A DNA stretch of 64,000 nt, taken from contig NC_062218.1 of assembly GCF_902686445.1 (NCBI RefSeq), positions 18,157,515 through 18,221,514 of the forward strand. Direction: 5' to 3'. Both the position numbers and the translations under genes were made by a program. The stretch comes from Sciurus carolinensis. Taxonomy: Eukaryota; Chordata; Mammalia; Rodentia; Sciuridae. This document shows, piece by piece, positions 58,428-64,000 of the stretch. The notes beneath the pieces are model-generated. The model was not told the DNA's origin. It made no database searches and saw only the letters and a program-made list of their open reading frames with translations. Every line of letters starts with the position of its first letter. Within the stretch, counting starts at the first letter, position 1.

Positions 58428-58619
58428 ACTTGGCATTGAACTCAGGAGTGTTAGATCACAGCCACATCTGTGACCCTGTTTTGTATTTTATTTAGAGATA
58501 GGATCTCACAGAGTTGCTTAGAACTTGCTTTTGTTAGGGCTGGCTTTGAACTTGAGATCCTCCTGATTCAGCCTCCCAAGCCACTGGGATCACAGTCATG
58601 CACAACCACACCCAGTTCC
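58428..58619 (-). mobile_element. B1-dID SINE, antisense, lacking an A-tail
   Basis: ID half ('cattgaactcagg', 'ccacatctgtgaccc'), linker ('ttttgtattttatttag') and B1 half ('gagataggatctcacagag', 'cctcctgattcagcctcc', 'actgggatcacagtcatgc'). It begins with no T-rich tail next to the LINE-1 5' UTR and ends at the LINE-1 target duplication. It has no target duplication of its own. Confidence 0.8.
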
Positions 58620-58627
58620 TTGAACAA

Positions 58628-60606
58628 TTTTATGTCCATAAATTTGATTAAGAAATGGAAAAAAAAATCCCTGAAATACACACATTCCACTAGTTTAATC
58701 AGAATATGTAGATGATTAGATAGGGGTATAATGAAATGGTGACCAGGTTTAGAGTTCGTGTACACAGGAGAATAGACTGAGTCAAATAATAAATTGAATT
58801 CTTAACTGAAAATGTGAACAGAAGAGGACATAAAGAATGGAAAAAGAGGGCAAATGGTTGAGCACTCTATTAATGTGGCATCACTAAGCCATGATGTGTG
58901 CCTTTACATAATTCTATTTATTTTCTTTTTCCCCCTTAAATTTTAATGGAAAAAAATGATAAAAAGAAAATGATTAAAGTGAGAATGTTTATATACATAT
59001 TTCAAAGTACAGAAAGGAATTCAACTTGTATAAGAAATAATCAGAGGAAAGTATTTCCTTTACAAGTTACCTTTTCTATTGAGGCAATCACAAATAAATG
59101 TCAAGAATAATGAAAAATTCATATAATAATACTTCAAAATTTAGCAATTCCCTATGGATTTTTAAACTGAGTTTCTAAGTTAAAAGAATGGCAAATGATA
59201 TTTATATTACATAAATAAAACTTGGCAAGAAAATCTAAAAATTATAGTTATTCAAATTTTCATCTGTTAATAATATAGACAGATTACCTGTATTCCCCAA
59301 ATTCATTATATTACTTATTTTAGTATATGGAAAAATTATTTTAAGAAAAATAGGTTGTAGGTCATACATTTATGTAAATACATAATTATATCCCATTTAG
59401 AAGGATTAAACAACAAAGATGCATATAGGTTTATTGGGAAGAAAATTCAATCAATGACCTCTTGACATACAATTATATACACCATAGAATAAAATTATCG
59501 TATTTAATGTTCTCTTGTCATGAAATTATAGTAAAAGAATGAGTAAGGAATGTTCACAAAAGAGAGGGAAACAAGGAGAATATAAATACTGTTGCTAGTA
59601 TCTTGGAGTTGCAAACAAAATGTATTTGAATGAAAACTGGTGTTCTAGATATTCTATTTATTGACATACTGGTGGGTCTTGAAACTTACCCTTTTTCAAG
59701 ACTCAGTATGAGCTGTAAATGCAGTATCCCAGGAAACGAACTGCCTTAGGATTCAACTGAACACTGACATCAAACCTAATTGGAGCCTTTCATCTCTAAC
59801 TTAAGAAAGTGGTCAAATTTTCTGTCTGTGCCTTCAGCAAAATTGACCTGTCTTTATGTATGTTTAATAGGAAAGCGACTTTGCACAAAATACTACAAAA
59901 ATACTATGCTCCAACTTTGCAAGCACCTAAAGAAAAACTGCAATTTGTAATTCAGTGAACTCTGCACAACTGTCATCGAGTTTGCTATGCTAGGAATTTT
60001 TCTCTTTCAAGTAAATTATTTAAATTTAAATCATTTTAATTGTGTATTGCTTTTGATTTGTCTTTTCCTGGCAAAAAGGGAGGGGCATTTCTTCTCTGGG
60101 AGTCCTGAAAATTATTATGAGGAAAAATGTATATGGCTAGGAAGTACCATAGGAAGTACCATAGGAAGTATGGTATAGGAAGGTTTTGTATTCTGTTCTT
60201 TAACATAAGTCCCTGCTATGTTGTCTTTATTAGAAGTGTCATTATGGTAGCCTTGATTTGGTGAAGGTTTGTAGACTTAAGGAACACCAGCAAGGGTCAT
60301 TCTCATGGCTAAAATAACCAGGAAAAGCACAATGGACCCAAAATACAAGGCAAGAAGCACATCCAACCACCACTGAATGTGGAAATTTAGAGCAAAAGGA
60401 GACTTCTAGAATGAACCAGAGGGAACCTCAGAGAGTGGAGCTATGAACCCAGGCTTTGCACACTACCTGGGAGAGGAGCTGCCACCAGCTCAATGGAGAA
60501 TCAAAGTTAATTAAAACATCAGGCTAATTGAAATAAACCAGATTAAAAACAAAAATAAAAGGGGGTGAATAATATATTTCTTATTTATAAAAAAAATGAG
60601 AAGAAA
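58628..60606. other. Unassigned AT-rich sequence, 2 kb
   Basis: No gene or young transposon is recognised. A 12-bp tandem repeat lies at 60139-60170. The block 60280-60500 is slightly GC-richer and unassigned. Confidence 0.45.
60139..60170 (+). repeat. 12-bp tandem repeat AGGAAGTACCAT
   Basis: Two exact copies and a third partial one. Each contains AGGAAGT, which looks like an ETS-factor core, but a short repeat of this kind is most simply replication slippage. Confidence 0.9.
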
Positions 60607-60804
60607 GAGCAGGGCATGGTGGTACACACATGTAGTCCCAGGGACTGGAAACCTGAGGCAGGAGGATCTCGAGTTCAAAGTCAGTCTCAGCAAAAGTGAG
60701 ACCCTAAGCAACTCAGTGAGACCCTGTCTCTAAATAAAATACAAAATAGGGCTGTTTGAGTGCCCCTGAATTCAATTCCTGGTACCCCCATTCCATTTCC
60801 CCCA
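60607..60804 (+). mobile_element. B1-dID dimeric SINE
   Basis: B1 half: 'gcagggcatggtggtacaca', 'ctgaggcaggaggatctcga', 'gcaactcagtgagaccctgt'. Linker: 'ctaaataaaatacaaaatag'. ID half: 'gggctgtttgagtgcccctg' and 'ttcaattcctggtacc'. It is nearly complete and leads into a purine-rich tail. Confidence 0.9.
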
Positions 60805-60945
60805 CCAAAAAAGAAAGAAAAAAAAGGAAACAAAGAAAGAAAGAAAGAGAAAGAGAGAAAGAAAGAAAGAAAGAAAGAAAAAGGAAAGAAAGAAAAAAGA
60901 AAGAAAGAAAAAGAAAGAAGGAAAGAAAGAAAAGAAAGAAAGAAT
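60805..60945 (+). repeat. (GAAA)n-rich tail microsatellite
   Basis: About 140 bp of interrupted GAAA units directly after the SINE, most simply grown from its A-tail. The lysine/arginine-rich frames over it (60756-60998) are artefacts. Confidence 0.9.
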
Positions 60946-61744
60946 TAGGGGAAGAACAAAACAGTCAAGGAAAAGATGAGGAAAGAATAGTTATTTAAAC
61001 AGTATTAAAAGATGATGAGAAATGTTAAAAAACATGAAGTCATGATATAATATTGTAAATATATTTAAAGTTACCTCATTGTAAAATTTTAAGTGGTTGA
61101 AAGGAGAATGCCATGAGCAACAGCAAGATTATTCAATGTGAAAAGAAAGGACAAATTTTCTTCAACGAAAGGTGGTAAGATAGAAACAAGAAGAGAGATG
61201 AAGAAAAAAACTACAGATAAGTGAGAGAAAATGAACCCAGTGTAAAGGACCATTTGAACAAATTGTGTAAAACAATCATAATTCAGGAAATGTGAAGACT
61301 GATATCTGATGACTTTCAGGAATTATTATTATTAATTTTTAGGTATTAGGGTTACACACTTTGCAAATGTTTTGATGATTTAGAGACACACTAAAATATC
61401 TAAAGATAGATAGATGTGATACATGAAATTTGCTGCAAAATGACCTAAAGTTGACTGGGTAGGGCACAGATGATGCAAGACTGAACATTCCCTGAATTAC
61501 TATATCTGGGTGAGGACATACTACACCCTCACTCATATATATTTGAAAATCGCCATACCACAATACCAAAAGAAAAATTGAATTAAAAGAATCAATTAGA
61601 AGAAGTTTGTGACATCACTGATATTCAGTAGGTAGAAATCTGGGTAAGAAAAACAGCTTTGAATGTACACTATGGAATGTGAAAGATAACATAATTAATC
61701 ACCGAATTTATAGATCAACATTTGATCACACAAAAATACAAAGT
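60946..61744. other. Unassigned AT-rich sequence
   Basis: No gene or recognised repeat. A 76-codon minus-strand frame (61339-61569) shows no domain. Confidence 0.45.
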
Positions 61745-62336
61745 GGACATAAAGGAAATTGAACATGTTCTACTTCTAATTTATATTTCTATTGTTTTCA
61801 TTTTTTTGTGTGTCATTATGAATAAACCCACTAAAATCATACTTAGGGGGTTTTATGTGATGATAAGTTTTCTTTTCTCCAGGGTAAAGACTTGAAAACA
61901 GAACTGTAGGGTCAACCTATGTGAAATGATTGTGTGCCTTTTTTTATGAATTTGCCAAAATATTTTCCAAAAGGACTTTTCTTTACCATTTTGCAGTTTA
62001 TTCTGCAAGGTTTGATATTTCAGTCACCCTTCCTCCTTGCCAGTATTTTATATCATTGGCTATTAATTCACTTTTGTATAAAATTGTTACCATTTTAATA
62101 GGAAAAGAGTAGTCCCTTATAACTTTATATTTTAGTTCTCAAATGCCTAATAATCTTGAGTATCTTTCTGTATGTTTATTTTCATTCATATCTTTTTTTG
62201 TGAATTATTGTTTTAAAGTTTTGCTCATTTTTCAGTTTGATATTTATTTAATTTGTTTTGCATTTTAAATATTTGCATATTCTGGGAAGACTTTTTTAAC
62301 TGATTTGGGTTTTTCAAATAAATTCTCCCAGTCTGC

Positions 62337-62368
<32 letters not shown>

Positions 62369-62463
62369 GCACTGGGTTTTTCTGTTTGTTTGTTTCTATT
62401 AGTGTTGAAGGGTCCTGTGTGTGCTAGGCAAGAACTCTATCACTGAGCTACTTCCTCAGTCCC
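62337..62463 (-). mobile_element. ID SINE, antisense
   Basis: A T-run of about 26 bases (near 62338-62363), then 'gtgtgctaggcaagaactct' and 'atcactgagctacttcctca' from the ID body in antisense. The B-box side is diverged. It is nested in old LINE-1. Confidence 0.7.
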
Positions 62464-62537
62464 ATACTATCTCATACTATTTTTAAAAACTAAAATGTTT
62501 ACATATTGATTAAATACATATAAATTTTTCTTTTCTA

Positions 62538-62760
62538 AAGATTATTTATTTATTGGAGATTGTACTCTGGCATGCTTAACCACTGAGCCACATTCACAGT
62601 CTTTTTTAAGTTTTAATTTGGGGCACAGTCTGAATTGTTTAGATCCTCACTATGTTGCTAGGACTGGCCATGAACTTGTGATCCTCCTGCCTCAGCCTCC
62701 CAAATGACTGCTATGATAGGCATGCACCACCATACCCTACTATACATTTTTTTTTTTTGA
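62538..62760 (-). mobile_element. B1-dID dimeric SINE, antisense
   Basis: ID half ('attgtactctggcatgctta', 'accactgagccacattcac'), linker ('ttttttaagttttaatttgg') and B1 half ('cctcactatgttgctagg', 'cctcctgcctcagcctccca', 'ataggcatgcaccacc'). It is nested in the same old LINE-1. Confidence 0.8.
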
Positions 62761-63216
62761 AGACTGTAATTTTTGTCTCGGAGCCAAAAAATCTGTGTCT
62801 AAATGAGATTTGTAATCAATTTATTTTCATTTTTTTTGCTAGAACAGTAATACAATATAAATTATATTCATGTGTCTTACACATATTGAGTAGTACATAT
62901 TTTAGAGTGGTAATTATTGTCTAGATTTTCTTTATATATGGATTCTGATTGTTTTAGCACCATTTCTTAGAAAAAAATTTTCCTCATTTTGTTGACTTTT
63001 TGCTTTTGTCTCAATTTACTTATGGTACTATTTTTTCACTCTATCCTATGCCATTGATCTGTGATTCTATCATTAGGATGAGTACACATTTTCTTTGTTA
63101 ATGTTCTAAGTTAAGGCATTAAACCAAATAATATGAATTATTCAATACCATTCTTTTTCACACTTAACTCTTTTTGTCTGAATTACTTTACTCTATCAAT
63201 ACTAGAATCAGGTTTG

Positions 63217-63220
63217 TAAT

Positions 63221-63266
<46 letters not shown>

Positions 63267-63325
63267 GGAAGGAAGGAAGGAAGGAAGGAAGGAAAGAAGG
63301 AGGGAAGAAAGAAAAAGAAAGAATG
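63217..63325. repeat. (GA)n then (GGAA)n microsatellite
   Basis: About 20 GA units, then about eight GGAA units, then a purine-rich end. The SLSLSL and FFPSFLPSF frames on the minus strand are artefacts. Confidence 0.95.
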
Positions 63326-64000
63326 AACCAAATTCTGTTTGTTATCTATGTACTCTCTAGAAGAATTTGGGTGTGCTCGATGTTTTAGCAATTTTACTTA
63401 TATTATTTAAGTTATTGTAAATAATGTTGGTTTTATCTTTCAATTTCCAGTTTTTCATTGATTTAAAAATATTTTAATTGGTTTTAATTAGTTATACATT
63501 TAAATGTTTGGGTGTTTCAAGATAGCATGTTTTTTTTTAAGTTTCTGTTTACGTCTACTATAGGCAGAAAACATTCTTTAATTATTCATTATTTTACAAG
63601 AAATTAGGGTTGTTTATTTCCCAGAATATTGTCTGCCATCCTGAATGTTACATGTGTACTTTTAAAAAGTATATTCTGCTTGTTATTGGGTAGAGCATTT
63701 CATAAATCTCAAGAGTTTTAGCTTTTCAGTAGTGTTGCTTAGATCTTATAAATCTCTGATGTTCTATATATTTACTTCATTGATTACTTATGTAATATTA
63801 ACATTTTCAACTATAATAATGTTAAGATTCTATTATAGAGCTTATACTAGAATACTATGTTTTCTTGTAATCTTTTCATCATTATATATGTATTACTGTC
63901 ATATTCTAATATGTAATGATATTAATGTAGTTACCACAGTTGTTTTGTAAGTTTGTTATTTAAGTATATACTTGGCACTTATTTTCTCTGCTTAATGTTA

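Larger units (their letters stand above)
53711..58627 (-). mobile_element. Long LINE-1 with a SINE fused at its 5' end
   Basis: Minus-strand LINE-1: 3' UTR from about 53735, ORF2 (about 53900-57040), ORF1 (about 57120-58240) and part of the 5' UTR to about 58427. An antisense B1-dID SINE follows directly (58428-58619). TTGAACAA at 53711-53718 recurs at 58620-58627 (12 bp with one mismatch if extended), so the only target-duplication candidate encloses LINE-1 plus SINE. The element has a deletion near 55130, a long T-run at 54647-54675 and an internal ID SINE. All frames are broken. Confidence 0.7.
61745..63980 (-). mobile_element. Old LINE-1 (L1M-like), antisense, with SINE insertions
   Basis: Antisense ORF2 wording occurs in order: 'ttccaaaaggacttttcttt' and 'cttcctccttgccag' (61960-62045), 'atttgcatattctggg' then 'attctcccagtctgc' (62270-62337), 'ttttagcaccatttcttag' and 'ctatgccattgatctgtgat' (62950-63070), and an endonuclease-side part 'gtatattctgcttgttattg' (near 63670). 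SINEs at 62337-62463 and 62538-62760 and a microsatellite at 63217 interrupt it. It is very decayed and runs to about the window edge. Confidence 0.6.

Noticed and set aside
60756..60998. Highly basic KER-rich frame
   Set aside because: Translation of a (GAAA)n microsatellite following a SINE.

Overview
This window looks like nuclear DNA from a mammal, most likely a squirrel-family rodent. The evidence is the mix of interspersed repeats: dimeric B1 plus ID-type SINEs (the B1-dID architecture known from Sciuridae and a few related rodent families), monomeric ID SINEs, one dominant young LINE-1 lineage whose copies share the same 3' end, MaLR-type LTRs, and older MIR, MLT1 and Tigger-like relics. 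The species assignment is inference. I found no cellular protein-coding gene, rRNA, functional tRNA, CRISPR array or bacterial feature. The region reads as AT-rich, gene-poor intergenic or deep-intronic DNA, and a spliced host exon cannot be excluded without homology data.

Layout. 1-11 kb: mostly unassigned AT-rich sequence with an MLT1-like LTR, a MIR, SINEs, a LINE-1 with an inverted 5' part, and two MaLR LTRs in opposite orientations. 11-21 kb: an unassigned 3 kb stretch, then old LINE-1 pieces (one split by a MaLR LTR) and a young LINE-1 end with an inverted tip. 21.5-27.9 kb: a 6.4 kb full-length but mutated LINE-1 on the minus strand, with a 5' UTR carrying a 35-bp tandem repeat and a YY1-like site. 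28-39 kb: AT microsatellites, a Tigger-like relic, an old LINE-1 interrupted by an ERV1-type LTR, ancient repeats, and a short rearranged LINE-1. 39-45 kb: two ID SINEs with clear target-site duplications, a second Tigger-like relic and an old LINE-1 piece. 45.4-49.5 kb: a LINE-1 in which a GC-rich 5' UTR is joined directly to the middle of ORF2. 49.5-53.7 kb: mostly unassigned. 53.7-58.6 kb: a long LINE-1 whose 5' end runs into a SINE without an A-tail. 58.6-64 kb: unassigned sequence, SINEs, purine microsatellites and an old LINE-1.

The interest lies in how the retrotransposons were built rather than in a gene system. Most notable are a possible spliced-and-integrated LINE-1 (45437-49459), a possible LINE-1/SINE template-switch chimera (53711-58627), LINE-1 insertions with inverted 5' parts (38174-39090, 4384-6205, 19965-20618), and an ID SINE whose tail seems to have grown into a composite microsatellite (40735-40937). 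I saw no convincing undescribed biological system. All repeat-family names come from recognition by eye, and boundaries are approximate unless a target-site duplication is given.
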